Source: Paraphaeosphaeria minitans (lineage: Eukaryota > Ascomycota > Dothideomycetes > Pleosporales > Didymosphaeriaceae). Taken from it: a stretch of DNA of 64,000 nucleotides. The position numbers and the translations under genes are program-made. The notes under the pieces are model-generated. The model saw nothing but the letters and a program-made list of their open reading frames with translations, ran no database searches and was not told the DNA's origin. The DNA lies in assembly GCA_015832175.1 (NCBI GenBank), contig WJXW01000017.1, positions 248,001-312,000 of the forward strand. The letters run 5' to 3'. Position 1 is the stretch's first letter; the number at the start of each line of letters is the position of its first letter. Shown one piece after another: positions 21,253 to 31,849 of the stretch.

Positions 21253-22931
21253 ATGTCGAACAATGCTGTGGTCAGTACACCGGCGGCACATTGGGTGGGG
21301 TTCAGTTGCAGCAGCATGCTAACAGCGACAGCAGGGCCTGGTCTACCAGCAGATCATCGAGCGGGTGATACAGGCGTCGCAGAATGACTTCGAGGAGTTC
21401 GGCGTCGATCAGTCGACGCTCGACGAGATGAAGCAGGTACGTGGCAAGCTGCCGCAGCGAGCACCGGCCTTTCTTTCATCGTCGCAACTGCCCTCTGCAC
21501 CTTTTTCCTTTTCGTACGCGGTCGCAGGTGTCCGGTCCTATTGTTTTGCGGTCAATCGACGTCTATTTCGCAGCGCAGACGGGCGGCGCATGGCAGCCTG
21601 GCAGGTCGTTGGGGCTGGCCGAAAGCGGGGCTGAGTTGCCGGGCGGTCTCGCAAGATCCGGGGGTGCCCTCAGTATTTGGGACGCTTTTTATAGCCCCTG
21701 CGCTGCAACACGCCGCCGCCAAGCCCCAGCGATCTTTGCTCCAACGGGCATAGCCGGGTCACCGGTCACCTGACGCCCGTCCAGCGTCACCTCTATCTCG
21801 TCGTCCTGTATCGAGTACTTGTAAAGATGAAGCTGCTGACTGTTTTGACAGGGTTGGCAAGAAAAGCTGTCCGGGCTCAAAGTTGCTCAATTCCCTTGGG
21901 ACCCTCAGCCTGAGCCTCCGCGCCACCCGTTGCCGACAGTGCCGTCCAACGTGATGAAGCCTGAGCCCATGTTGCTCCCGCCCCTGCCGACGACTCAAGA
22001 TCGAGGTTCTGGCTATGCCGAAGCGCCTGTCAAGAGCGAGCGAGCCTATGAGCCTCCTCTCTCGTCGTACCCACAAACTGCCAATGGCGGCTACGCAGGC
22101 GGCTTCAATGGTGAAATCGCCCAACAGCGTGCTCATGCACTGGTCGCCCAGCGCATGCACAATCAGCAGCAGCAGGGCCAGCCACCGCAGCAGAGCCAGC
22201 CGCAGCAGCAACAACAACAGCAACGTGGCGGACCTATCTCCATGCAGCAACAACAGCAACAGTATCAGTATCAGCAGCATCAGCGGATGCATGCTGCCCA
22301 GCAGCAACAGCAAGCGCAGCAGCAGCGTCCACCCCAGCCTGGCCATCCCTACAATCCCTCACAGACGGACGGACCTGATGATGCGCTAGAAGACTGGAAG
22401 GCCTTGGTGGCTGCTCGACGTGCAGTGAGCGACGAAGATCGTGCTGAGGCTGATCAACAGATGCGCGCTCGTTTGGACGCTCTTGCTTCCCGTCAAGACA
22501 GTGGATTGATGATGCCTCTCATCCAAATGCACAAGGGTCGTAGGCGCAAGGCTGCCGTTCGCGTTCTCCAAGAGGAAGATGCCGTGAAGGCTTCGTCGAG
22601 CGCATCCGGTGTGGTCACGGGCCCCGCTCGCTTCGACGGTGATGATGCCAAGGAGGAAGAGCATGACTCGGATGCCATCAACTCTGACTTGGATGACCCC
22701 GAGGATGACGATAACAATGGCGATGACAGCGACGACGAGACAATGGACTACATGCTGTGCACGTACGACAAGGTACAGCGCGTGAAGAACAAGTGGAAGT
22801 GCACCCTGAAGGACGGCATTCTGACCACAAACAAGCGAGAGTAAGCCTTGTTGTCTGTGCACTTCTATGACATGATGCTGACACCGCACAGGTATCTCTT
22901 CCACAAGGCCAACGGCGAGTTTGAGTGGTGA
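21253..22931 (+). CDS. toa1: TFIIA large subunit TOA1
   Basis: The general transcription factor IIA alpha/beta subunit, which stabilises TBP on promoter DNA together with TOA2. Exons: 21253-21270, 21335-21436, 21852-22840 and 22892-22931; introns of 64, 415 and 51 nt; 382 residues. The N-terminal helical domain (VYQQIIERVIQASQNDFEE, then LDEMKQ/GWQEKLSGLKVAQFPWDP) is restored across intron 2. A Gln-rich linker covers about residues 110-200, followed by an acidic Asp/Glu stretch. The C-terminal beta-barrel (MDYMLCTYDKVQRVKNKWKC, KDGILTTNKRE/YLFHKANGEFEW) is completed by the 40-nt last exon. The first exon encodes only six residues. Intron 2 is far longer than the others in the window. Confidence 0.95.
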
Positions 22932-23662
22932 TCGCCCGCCGGCTTGCGTCTCGCTACTATTCGGTGCTCAGCCCGGTTTCCCTGACCTGACCTGTACTAT
23001 ACGTGATTCCCCTCCATTGCCGGTCGTCTTTTGATCCTTCCGCCTCAAGAATGAACCCAGGTCCGATCCATTAGCGCACGGCTTTATCATTCAAATTTGG
23101 ATAACCACAAAACCATACGGGCGCTTACTCTATCGAATAACTCAACGACCCCACTTCATGCCGTCCTCTCATCTTCCGTATGCTTTCCGCTCCCTCGGAC
23201 TGCCAGCTCGAGCGCATGTCCCTGCTTCGATCATCTTCCCACACGAATCCGTGCGGCGTTACACTAGGATTATTTGTCTCTCTCTCTCACAGGATGAGAA
23301 CGGCATCGAGAGCGTGCAGGCGCCTACGGAATCTGAATTATCGTCCCTTCCTTTTCCATCATATCTACTCCTCATCTACTTACCTCCACGTGTTTGAAGG
23401 AAGTGGGTGGGCGCGAATATGAACCAAATTGCCGGCATGATAGTTGGGGTGGGGGTTGAGGAGCGTCTTCCCAGCGCGATACAAGATCCAGATAGACTTG
23501 TACGTTAGTGTCTTTTTCGCACGTCTCCAAGAGACAGATGTCGCAGATAGGCGAGGCACTTCACTACGGCTATAGATGATCAAAAAAGTGAAATACAGCG
23601 CTTTTTGCTGAACATTGAATTTAACTGGTGTGGAAATGTCTTCCGAAAACGTACGACTATCT
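22932..23662. other. Convergent 3' spacer, TOA1 / RAD1
   Basis: Between two converging stop codons. Frames in it show no motif. A CT-rich stretch near 23278-23292 is the only compositional feature. Confidence 0.5.
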
Positions 23663-24838
23663 CTACATACCGTACAGCTCATCTTCATCCTCCATGACAC
23701 TCCCATCGCTGTCTTCCCCCTCGCCACCCAGAAACTGCGTCTCATCCCCCTCATTCTCGTCCTCTTCGACAAGCGGCACGAACCGAAAATCGACAAAGCT
23801 CACCTTCCCAGCCTCTATCTCAATCATAAACTGCAGGCTCAGCACGCCTTGCTCATCTACCCTGACGCTGACCTTGGTTGCCACGCTCATTGCCCTCGCC
23901 GCGCGCTGTATCAGGCTAAATTTGTAGCTCGCTCTAAACGTAGACGTCGGATCGCTGAGCTGGAACGTCTCCAGCAGGTTTGCTGGAGGCGGCGGAGCGT
24001 CCGCTGGGCGATTGGTGGGCGGCGGCGGCCGGATGGCGGTGTTGTTGAATTCGACGCGCGCGGATCCTAGCGTGCCGGAGGAACTGAGCGCGAAGTACGG
24101 TTTTCGACCTCGAGTTCGCGCCCAGAGAGTCAGTTTCTCGGGGCTTGTGGACGACAGCTCGAACACGGCGTCGTAGAGCCATGTCCCGCGCATGATTGTT
24201 TTGAGTGCCAGACTCTGCCTGTCGAATGGGATCTCCTCGCTAAACGCAGGCTCGTATGTAGTAAGGTTGCACGTCGTGCGAATTGTTGCTTCCGTGAGAA
24301 CGATGGAGAGCGGCGAGCCTGGGGCAGCGTAGGCGATGCGGCACATGTTGTTCATGCCGAGGACATTGTTGGTGAAGGCGCCGCCTGTCGCAGTCGAGGT
24401 GGGGTTGTCGCGAGCCCATGGCGGTTTGGAGCTGTTCGGGTCGGTGAGGCCAAAGATCTGGAGGGTTTCGAGGAGAGCGGGAATAGATATTTGGAAGGTA
24501 GGGAGCGTGTCGTCCGGATCTTCGTCTTCTTCGTCTTCAGAGTCGCTGATCTCGCGTTGAGAAGGGCGCTGTGGGGCAGGTGGGCGGAAGATGTAACTTG
24601 TGAAGAGGTCTTTGGAGATGAAGGCGGAGCCTAAACTAAGTGAGATGGATCCAGAAAGCTCTGGAGCAGGGCGTGTACCTTCCATAACACTGGCCTCATC
24701 GACGGAGAACTGCAGACCCCCTTTATTGATTTGTACGTGTGCTTTTTCGGCGAAGTTTATGCAGCGGAGGAGAAGGTAGAGCTGGCGAGCAGAGCTCGAC
24801 ACGGCTGTAAGGAGCGGTAGGTCGCCTTCTTCGTTCAT
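23663..24838 (-). CDS. rad1: DNA damage checkpoint clamp subunit RAD1
   Basis: A PCNA-like subunit of the 9-1-1 (Rad9-Hus1-Rad1) clamp loaded at damaged DNA to activate ATR/Mec1 signalling. The ATG at 24838 begins NEEGDLPLLTAVSSSARQLY, the conserved start of the family. A 48-nt in-frame intron (24631-24678) interrupts SVDEASVMEG/SAFISKDLFTSY; without it the protein has 375 residues. Conserved blocks: LLRCINFAEKAHVQI, KDLFTSY, and the second PCNA-like half with TFRASYKFSLIQRAARAMS and RVDEQGVLSLQFMIE. Two acidic inserts (SDSEDEEDEDPDD near residue 85 and the last 30 residues) make it longer than animal RAD1 (about 280 residues), as is common in fungi. OST5 lies 148 bp upstream on the same strand. 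Confidence 0.9.
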   Translation of the reverse strand: MNEEGDLPLLTAVSSSARQLYLLLRCINFAEKAHVQINKGGLQFSVDEASVMEGTRPAPELSGSISLSLGSAFISKDLFTSYIFRPPAPQRPSQREISDSEDEEDEDPDDTLPTFQISIPALLETLQIFGLTDPNSSKPPWARDNPTSTATGGAFTNNVLGMNNMCRIAYAAPGSPLSIVLTEATIRTTCNLTTYEPAFSEEIPFDRQSLALKTIMRGTWLYDAVFELSSTSPEKLTLWARTRGRKPYFALSSSGTLGSARVEFNNTAIRPPPPTNRPADAPPPPANLLETFQLSDPTSTFRASYKFSLIQRAARAMSVATKVSVRVDEQGVLSLQFMIEIEAGKVSFVDFRFVPLVEEDENEGDETQFLGGEGEDSDGSVMEDEDELYGM

Positions 24839-24986
24839 GATGTACTGTGAAGCTGTATGATATGAATTAAGTAGAAGATGTGGTGAGATGGCGGAGAAGT
24901 AGATGTGGTATCTTCGAGGTCTTGACTTTATTTTATTCCAGTAGACTACAGGTGGCCCCGAACGCCGGCGAATGACGAGAAGGAAA

Positions 24987-25382
24987 TCAGACGTATACAC
25001 CGACCGCGCAGATCATGTAGACTGCGCCGAAGCTGCGGCATGTCAGACGATGCAATGCGCGCGCGAAAGCAGGCCACGTACCCGAATGCTAACGAAGCTG
25101 GTACACCGAGAAGCGGGAGGTTGATGAACTTCAAGTCTGCGCAAGTTAGTCGTGCGTTCTGCGAAGCAGCATAGACTAGTTGGCGCATACTCAGACCAAA
25201 GACGCCGGCGAGGAACAGCGCTGGAGATTGTTAGCAGAGGCATCTCCACGCAAGCTCCCGCATCCCCACGTACCAATCAGCAGCAGGAAAGCGCCGACAG
25301 TGAGCTGCGAGTCCTTGGAGATGGAGGGCTGGTACGGCGAGGAAGCAGCAGCCTCCCAGACGTCAAGCAGCGGCGTCGACAT
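24987..25382 (-). CDS. ost5: Oligosaccharyltransferase subunit OST5 (TMEM258)
   Basis: A small membrane subunit of the ER oligosaccharyltransferase, which transfers glycans to nascent proteins. Four exons on the minus strand (25382-25274, 25220-25191, 25136-25082, 25032-24987) are separated by introns of 53, 54 and 49 nt and give 79 residues, the same length I recall for human TMEM258. Exon 1 gives SPYQPSISKDSQLTVGAFLL and exon 2 ALFLAGVFGL. Exon 3 gives LKFINLPLLGVPASLAFG and exon 4 FGAVYMICAVGVYV, the family signature. Two membrane helices are evident. Its fragmentation into exons of 30-109 nt means no single open frame reveals it. It shares a 292-bp divergent promoter with GCN5. Confidence 0.93.
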
Positions 25383-25674
25383 GGAGAATTCGGGGCAATT
25401 GTCCTGGTGGTGTTGGTCCAGCGGGCGTGCGGTACTTTACTGCTTGGTGTCCTCTTCCTCAACGCGCCGCCCAATGATGGGCATGGCCCGTGCATAGGTA
25501 ACTTCCGGCGGCAGGCGCGACTTCCGACCTTCACATCGCGGGCAGGAGCGTGCAGAGACAGCAGGAACGCCGCCATGGGTGCCAGCAATGACGAAGGTAG
25601 GTGCCTTTCTTTTCTTTTCTTTTCGCCATGCACGCGTCAACCCCCATTGTTCAACCCGCTCTCCGCAGCCCGCC
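25383..25674. promoter_or_regulatory. Divergent promoter, OST5 / GCN5
   Basis: 292 bp separate the two start codons. A possible 5' leader intron for GCN5 runs from GTAGGT near 25596 to CCGCAG at about 25670, with a TTTCTTTTCTTTTC tract. An ATG at 25575 would lead into a different frame and is not the GCN5 start. Confidence 0.5.
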
Positions 25675-27189
25675 ATGTCGGCGCACGAGAACAGCGACCG
25701 CCTGCGCAAGACGTTAGGCTATGCGTCGAGCTCGCCCCCGAAACTGCCCACTTCCTCGCGGCAACAGGCCTCGTCATTATCGTCGCCAGATACGCTACAG
25801 AATACCTTCCCTGGACCTCCCGAGGCCTCGTTACCGTCGACCTCGCCCGAAATCCCCCTCCGCCAACTCGGAGCTCGTCATTCACGCCCCACGCTGCGCT
25901 CCCCACGGCTTCTCCCTAGCCAACCGCCTGCTGACAATGAACCCCTTTCTCCAGCCAAGCGCAAGGCCGTCGCGCCTCTAAACCTAGAATCTCCCTCCAA
26001 ACGACCGAAGAAAGACAGTGAACCGCCCGAGGTCGCGCCACAGCCGAAGAAGCTCATACCTTTTCCCGAGAAGCCCGCCGTCATCGAAGAGCGAGAAGGC
26101 GATATCGAGTTCAGGGTGGTCAACAACGATGGCAAGAGGGAGAGCACCATCATTCTTACTGGTCTGAAGTGTATCTTTCAGAAACAGTTGCCCAAGATGC
26201 CCAAGGACTATATTGCACGTCTGGTGTACGACCGCACACATTTGAGCATAGCCATTGTGAAGAAACCGTTGGAAGTGGTAGGGTACGCATGGGGAACACA
26301 TCCGGGGCAATGGAGACACGTGCTAACGCAACGCAGAGGCATAACGTATCGCCCTTTCCATGGTCGCCAGTTCGCCGAGATCGTCTTCTGCGCCATCTCC
26401 TCAGACCAGCAAGTCAAGGGCTACGGCGCTCACTTGATGTCCCATCTCAAAGATTATGTCAAAGCCACTTCGGACGTCATGCACTTTCTTACCTACGCCG
26501 ACAACTATGCCATCGGCTACTTCAAGAAGCAAGGGTTCACCAAGGAAATCACACTCGAAAAATCGCGCTGGATGGGTTATATCAAGGATTATGAAGGCGG
26601 AACAATCATGCAGTGTAGCATGGTCCCCAAGATCCGCTACCTCGAATCCGGCCGTATGCTCCTCAAACAGAAAGAATGTGTCAACGTGAAGATTCGGAGT
26701 GTCTCGAAATCCTTTGAAGTACACGCACCACCCGCGCAATGGAAAAATGGCCTCACCAAAATCGATCCCCTCACAATCGCAGCGATAAAACGTTCTGGTT
26801 GGTCGCCCGCCATGGACGAGCTTGCACGTGCCCCTCGCCATGGGCCAAACTACAACCAACTTCTCCATCTGCTCAATGACCTGCAGAACAACAGCAATGC
26901 ATGGCCGTTCCAGCAGCCTGTGAATAAGGACGAGGTCCTCGATTACTACGATGTTATCAAAGAGCCGATGGACCTGGCCACCATGGAGGAGAAGCACGAA
27001 AAGGATTTATATCCAACGCCGGAAGACTTTGTCCGTGATGCCAAGTTGATCGTCGACAACTGCAGGAAGTACAATAACGAGAGCACTCCCTATGCCAAGG
27101 CTGCTAATCGGTTGGAGAAATACATGTGGAGCAAGATAAGAGAGATTCCCGAATGGGCCCATCTCGAAGCGGACTATGGTGGGAAGTGA
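25675..27189 (+). CDS. gcn5: Histone acetyltransferase GCN5
   Basis: The catalytic subunit of SAGA/ADA, acetylating histone H3 for transcriptional activation. One intron (26283-26336, 54 nt, TGCTAAC branch) restores KPLEVVG/GITYRPF; the protein has 486 residues. The acetyltransferase domain begins near residue 140 ([17 protein letters not shown]). It includes the catalytic Glu in [14 protein letters not shown] (about residue 215), the acetyl-CoA loop [10 protein letters not shown], and [15 protein letters not shown]. An ADA2-binding region follows, then a bromodomain (about residues 374-474) with [23 protein letters not shown] and the acetyl-lysine-binding Asn in NCRKYNN. The N-terminal 140 residues are Ser/Pro-rich with a basic KRPKK signal. 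The start at [10 protein letters not shown] is the first ATG after the likely leader intron. Confidence 0.96.
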   Translation: MSAHENSDRLRKTLGYASSSPPKLPTSSRQQASSLSSPDTLQNTFPGPPEASLPSTSPEIPLRQLGARHSRPTLRSPRLLPSQPPADNEPLSPAKRKAVAPLNLESPSKRPKKDSEPPEVAPQPKKLIPFPEKPAVIEEREGDIEFRVVNNDGKRESTIILTGLKCIFQKQLPKMPKDYIARLVYDRTHLSIAIVKKPLEVVGYAWGTHPGQWRHVLTQRRGITYRPFHGRQFAEIVFCAISSDQQVKGYGAHLMSHLKDYVKATSDVMHFLTYADNYAIGYFKKQGFTKEITLEKSRWMGYIKDYEGGTIMQCSMVPKIRYLESGRMLLKQKECVNVKIRSVSKSFEVHAPPAQWKNGLTKIDPLTIAAIKRSGWSPAMDELARAPRHGPNYNQLLHLLNDLQNNSNAWPFQQPVNKDEVLDYYDVIKEPMDLATMEEKHEKDLYPTPEDFVRDAKLIVDNCRKYNNESTPYAKAANRLEKYMWSKIREIPEWAHLEADYGGK

Positions 27190-27442
27190 TCCTTGTTCAA
27201 TGGATTGTATAACGCACAGTCTGGGGTGGCATTTCTATTGTACTTATTTAGCGGCATTGATTCGGAGGGTAACGGCGTTCAAGGCTCAAATACCGTTTGT
27301 TATACCCCAGATTAGGGACCATGGGGCCGTCTGGCTAGGCGAAGTACGTTGTCAATTATTGCATCATCCGACAATTCGGGTCGGTTCTCTGTTTGCATAT
27401 CCGTTTACTCTTGACCGCCTCTCACCTCAAGTCTCCGCCATA

Positions 27443-27809
27443 TAAAGCAGCCCCACTTGACTGCCTCCACGCCCTCGACCCTCGGCTCCTAACAATTGTG
27501 AAATCTTTGCGTGCTTTGCCAAAGCCTCAGCTTCTACACCCCACACACTCAGAGTCGAGCGAATCAACATGCTGTATTCCAATTGGGTGCTCGACCACTT
27601 GCTCATCGACGAATTCCTCTACCACATGCCGCTCTCGCTCTCCACAACCGTTCGTTAAGTCAAGCGGAACAGAAAATGGGGACCAGAACGGCAACTTGTT
27701 CAGGTGGTTAGGTACGATGATGAGTGGAAGCCGTTGGGAGCGGTGGGACTGTTCGAGGGCGAGGAGAGGGCGCTGGTGGCAAGGATGAATGGAAGGAGGG
27801 TTGGGACTT
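27443..27809 (+). pseudogene. Possible coding relic, unidentified
   Basis: One frame reads RVERINMLYSNWVLDHLLID and onward to TTVR, meets TAA at 27656-27658, then continues in the same frame as a plausible protein (QLVQVVRYDDEWKPLGAVGL, EERALVARMN) to a TGA at about 27809. Residue composition on both sides of the TAA looks coding. I do not recognise the family, and no splice pair removes the stop cleanly. It could be a decayed gene or chance. Confidence 0.28.
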
Positions 27810-28832
27810 GAGAGGGTGGAGAAGGGGTCGGTTGAGAGAGGGATTAGGACGGGAAATGGGGATGAGGGGTGAATATGAATGGGTGGCATATGTGCATCTT
27901 CACATCATGGTCTACGGATGAGTCTCTCATTCTTTGGGAGAGTCCGATGCATGCTTTTAATGGGTGCGAAGTCTGGTCCAGTCGACGCAGAGGACCGGGA
28001 ATCTGGACTTGCGAACATCTGGCGATGTTCTTGTGATTTATCATGATACCCAGACTCTTCCCTGTTCACTGTTTGGCTTATTTGTATGAGAGTGAAGGGC
28101 AAATCCTCCACTGACTGGCATTGCTCAACACGTTTCGTCCCATCGCAGCTAGTGCGTATCACTGGCAGTCATGCGCCGGCCCCGACAGAGCGAATCGATC
28201 AATACAGCAGGTCAGGAGAGCTCGATTTCGGCCCAGTATCGATGTGTGACGCACCTACCGGAAGAGAAGTGCTCGCCGAAAAGGTTAGCGCAAAGCAAAT
28301 CCGATGCCTTTACACGCCACCTCAGCCCCAGCGTTGCAGACTTGAAAATATCGTATGACTACAGTAGCACTTCGAAGTTTAGATAACACGATCGGCCCCT
28401 CTAGCACCGAGGTTCCCAATGAATCGACAGCTTGAGTAGTCAGATTATGGGTCTTTGGAAAGGGTCCATGATTTGTACACAAGCGGTTCAACAGATCTCA
28501 TGGATCATGATAAAATAGGCCCTCAACCCTGATATCTCTCGTGGAATGACTGTATTAATGCGCGCTGGCTTTTGACTCAAATTGCGGCCTCCACCGAAGC
28601 AACGCATCGACCGCAAATTGCAACTTGTTTGAAAATGGACGTTACCAGATGTGGAAGCTCTATCGACCAAATGATATCAGCCCTTGCCGAGGCGATATAT
28701 CTTGCCCCTATGCAGAACTTCGATTTTGACATGAGCTTCCCCAGCGTACAAAGCTTCGATGTCGATATGTACATGCCGCAGGAACCAAGTCTGTAGACTT
28801 CCTTCTCTTCCCAAGCCAAATGTCATAAAACT

Positions 28833-28874
28833 TCGTCCAATTTCGTCCAATTTCGTCCAATTTTCGTCCAATTT
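28833..28874. repeat. Four-copy 10-bp tandem repeat
   Basis: The unit TTTCGTCCAA is repeated about four times, with one extra T in the last junction. It lies in a gene-free stretch. Confidence 0.9.
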
Positions 28875-29133
28875 CGAAGACGCCGTTGCAGGTCACGCAC
28901 CAACTGGCGGTATTCATGCAAAGAAAGGCGACAAGATCTGACAATACTGCGAGAGATCCTTCGTAGGAGGAGTGGTTTCCGTGAGAAAGGTTAAAACATA
29001 TCGACTAGTCAGATATGCAGACTAAACGAAGCAGCATATCAAAGACATTCACATACAGAAAGGAAAGCTGAGCGGCAAAGTCCCCCAAGCAAAATCTGAT
29101 CTGACGAAGACGAAACCCATTTCTAAAAACTAC

Positions 29134-29580
29134 CATGCCCATTTCGGAAGAAGACGCAAACAAGCTCACTTGGCCAGGGTACCAACATCTTGTACCCCAG
29201 CCAATGCCACCAGGGAAGGACTCTGTGAGCTACGACTAATATGGATTGCGCCACAGCAAGAAAACCACGCATTGGAAAACGGAAGGATGCTTCTCACTCA
29301 ACAGTATAAAGAAATCGCCTGGTCGCTAAAAGAGCCTTGCAGCATGTTCCACACCATCGTTCACGTTCGCAAACTCGGCTTCTTGGTCCAATGTGACGGG
29401 AAGGAATTCTTGAACTGCATTCCAAGATCCCAACCACGGTTTAAGATGATTCATGGCACGCCACGAGTCTTTGTGGAGTCAGTTTTTGCGACAAAAAACC
29501 ATACCGAAACAATCATTACGAAACGCGAGCACGTCCTTCTCCGCCAAGGGAACCCTATATTATCTATAACCGCTACTTGA
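29134..29580 (+). CDS. Hypothetical small ORF, doubtful
   Basis: An ATG at 29134 starts MPISEEDANKLTWPGYQHLV and stops after 34 codons. An overlapping frame from 29170 stays open for 136 codons to 29580. It has no signal peptide, membrane helix or known motif. It may be a frameshifted gene or a chance frame; I do not recognise it. Confidence 0.2.
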   Translation, partial: HAHFGRRRKQAHLARVPTSCTPANATREGLCELRLIWIAPQQENHALENGRMLLTQQYKEIAWSLKEPCSMFHTIVHVRKLGFLVQCDGKEFLNCIPRSQPRFKMIHGTPRVFVESVFATKNHTETIITKREHVLLRQGNPILSITAT

Positions 29581-30101
29581 GAGCTCAATTTAGATGCAAA
29601 GTCTGCATCCTGTATCTTAGAGAACCTAGACTACGATCCAAGTATACCACTTGTATTTGCCTGGCACGGACGTTAGAAGCTCCCGCTTAAGCGGTGCAGC
29701 CGCTCCTAGGGCCCTACGTACAGTCCTGTTTATCGTGTGGACGTGCAGCGCGTTGGACATACAGAATATCTGCGCCAAAATGTACAGACTATGTAGATAT
29801 TAGGGCAAATAAATTTATGGTCATATTAACCTAGACAGAGTCCGATCCAATGCATTCTCAAGTCGTTGAACGCAACGTAGCCTTGTAAGAATACTAGACG
29901 ACACTCGGAGGTATTAAGGTATGTATACTAGGACGATGTCTAGACAGACAAATTCCCAGTTAGACTTCGCCAGCCAGGACCCATAGGCGAGTGTACTAAT
30001 TCTTATGTATTTAGCTCGCTTGATACCTTGAAATTGAGGTGGTCCTCTTTAAACAGCTTCTCACCTTCTCAAGATCCACACCATACCCACGCAACCTCTC
30101 C
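29581..30101. other. Convergent spacer, nothing recognised
   Basis: AT-richer than its surroundings and without a recognisable gene. It includes the 3' flank of the hydrolase gene. Confidence 0.45.
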
Positions 30102-30869
30102 TCATACGCTGAGCCCTTCCGACACCCTCTTAATAACCTCAACAAGCTCCCCCGGCCGACTCAACATCGGACTATGACTACTCCCCTCCAGTACCACCCT
30201 CCCAAACTTTGCTCCCTGTTGCTCTGCTGCAGCCACCATGCCCTCCTGCACGCTAATAGGAATCGCCTTATCCTCTGTACAGAAAACGAAAGTAGTCTGC
30301 ACCTCTCCATACGCCGCGTACCTCGTCTTCCCATGGTAACACTGGTAGCTAAACGGCACCAACCTCTGCACCCACTTCGCCGCCGCCTCGTCACTCAAAT
30401 CCCCATAGAAAATTTCGCGCGGGGTATCGGGACGCACGAGCATCTTGTCCTCCTGGACGATAAACCACGGCAGGTCTTTGTTTTGGAGGGCATCCATCAA
30501 CGAGACACCTACGGGCGTGATGAACGCCGAGATGAACACGTAGTGCAGCACTCCGCCTTGCTCACCTCGCGCTTCCCGCTCGCGCCGCGTCAATCCCTTG
30601 ATAGCTTCGTTGGCGGGCACGCTGCCGTAGCTGTGCGCGACCAGGACGACGTTTTTCTCGGATTCGACGAGCGGTTTGAGCGCGGCTCGGATGGCGGCAA
30701 TGTCGGGCTCGAAGGAGGGGATTGGGGTGTGGCTGTTTGATGGCAAGGATACGGAAAGGACAGGGAAGCCGGCGGCAGAGAGCGGCGTGGAGACGAGGTC
30801 GTAGCAGGAGGGAAGGTGCCATGCGCCGGGGACGAAGAGGATTGTGGGTTTGGGTCTAGTAGAGGACAT
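30102..30869 (-). CDS. Alpha/beta hydrolase (AB_hydrolase_6 type)
   Basis: A single-exon 255-residue enzyme of the compact alpha/beta hydrolase group that includes small esterases and salicylate-type esterases. The strand-helix start TILFVPGAWHLPSCYDLV holds the HG-like oxyanion region as PGAWH. The nucleophile motif is VAHSYGS (Ser near residue 79, with Ala in the first Gly position of GxSxG, as often seen in this group). A central cap follows, then FVFCTEDKAIP as the acid region (Glu or Asp). The catalytic His is in EGSSHSPMLSRP near the C-terminus. No secretion signal is present. The substrate is unknown. The ATG at 30869 is followed directly by conserved sequence, so the start is secure. 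Confidence 0.85.
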   Translation of the reverse strand: MSSTRPKPTILFVPGAWHLPSCYDLVSTPLSAAGFPVLSVSLPSNSHTPIPSFEPDIAAIRAALKPLVESEKNVVLVAHSYGSVPANEAIKGLTRREREARGEQGGVLHYVFISAFITPVGVSLMDALQNKDLPWFIVQEDKMLVRPDTPREIFYGDLSDEAAAKWVQRLVPFSYQCYHGKTRYAAYGEVQTTFVFCTEDKAIPISVQEGMVAAAEQQGAKFGRVVLEGSSHSPMLSRPGELVEVIKRVSEGLSV

Positions 30870-30906
30870 GGTTTGGGATGGTGGGCTGCGGGGTTGGAAA
30901 GGGCGG

Positions 30907-30946
30907 GTACGTATGTACGTATGTACGTATGTACGTTTGTACGTTT
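30907..30946. repeat. GTACGTAT octamer array
   Basis: About four and a half copies of the 8-bp unit GTACGTAT lie 38-77 bp upstream of the hydrolase start codon, the last copies changed to GTACGTTT. GTACGT on either strand resembles a splice donor, but no intron is implied here. Confidence 0.9.
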
Positions 30947-31849
30947 AGAATTAGGAAATAGGTACGTGTGGCGTATACAAGAGGGACAGTGATGGTGTGG
31001 TGTTTATAGTGGTTTTGTTGATGGCACTGGCATGCGGTGGGAGGTTAGATATGGCTGATACCTAGTAGGTAGGGTCTGGAAACCCACATTTTGGTGCCAT
31101 GATCCGGATTCTCGGCTAGACTACTTAGCATATGATACTTTGTCGCGACCAACGCTAGTCAAGTGTAAGAACATCTCCGCGTTTGTGAAAATGACTTGCT
31201 TTACACTTGTATACTTTATAGGCGAGAGCAGCACATCCTAGCAGGACGTCCGACCCAAGCAAGTTCTACCCGGAACAACGGGAAGTCACGTGAAATAAAT
31301 GTCCCAAAGGATTTGCATCTATTTACAGAGCTCCATTTGAATTTTGCGAGAGTAATAAATAGTTTTGCGCTAGAATAGCTTGATAGAACGCCTCCCAAAG
31401 CTCGAGCACGCCGGCTTATTCCTGTCCGGGACGCTGCCTGGAAACCCAAAATGCAATGCCGCCGAATGAGGCGTTTGGAACAGAATGGCCAATCACACCC
31501 GGAGCTGACACCGACATCCATGAGATCTCTGCCGGGGTTGTGTCCTTCCACGTAATCCTCGACCTCACTCTGTTCAATCCTCGGCTTCTCCATGATCAGA
31601 GTGTTCACCCCCAGTAGATCACAGTCCTCGAAGCTCGTATGCGCACAACTTCCATATCCGGTCTTCTGGAGGGTCCCATGGCTTACTGCTGTCATCGTCC
31701 AACAGCATCTCGAAGCTCCCATTATGCAACATCCCCAGGGCTGCTACGTCCACGTCCTGGAGAAGATCTCCAAAACCCTCCATTTCAGAACACAAATTCC
31801 TTGCAAATTCACAAAACCTTCTCACCTCGAGTATCTCGCTACAGAAATC
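30947..31849. other. Spacer between hydrolase promoter and RMD5 3' end
   Basis: Minus-strand frames at 31825-31619 and then 31722-31400 look weakly coding (FEMLLDDDSSKPWDPPEDRI, then GVNTLIMEKPRIEQSEVEDY) but are in different frames and unnamed. They may be a relic or the 3' untranslated region of RMD5. Confidence 0.3.

Larger units (their letters stand above)
27190..29133. other. Gene-poor gap
   Basis: Contains one possible coding relic (27443-27809) and a 10-bp tandem repeat (28833-28874), listed separately. The rest shows only short frames without motif. Confidence 0.45.

Noticed and set aside
21541..21773. Frames inside TOA1 intron 2 as a separate small gene
   Set aside because: They have no motif, and the region is bounded by good donor, branch and acceptor signals that join conserved TOA1 sequence.
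25575..25919. GCN5 start at ATG 25575 with splicing at 25670
   Set aside because: Splicing there enters a frame that stops at 25919 and never reaches the acetyltransferase domain; the ATG at 25675 does.
30039..30740. 233-codon plus-strand frame
   Set aside because: Antisense of the alpha/beta hydrolase, with no motif of its own.
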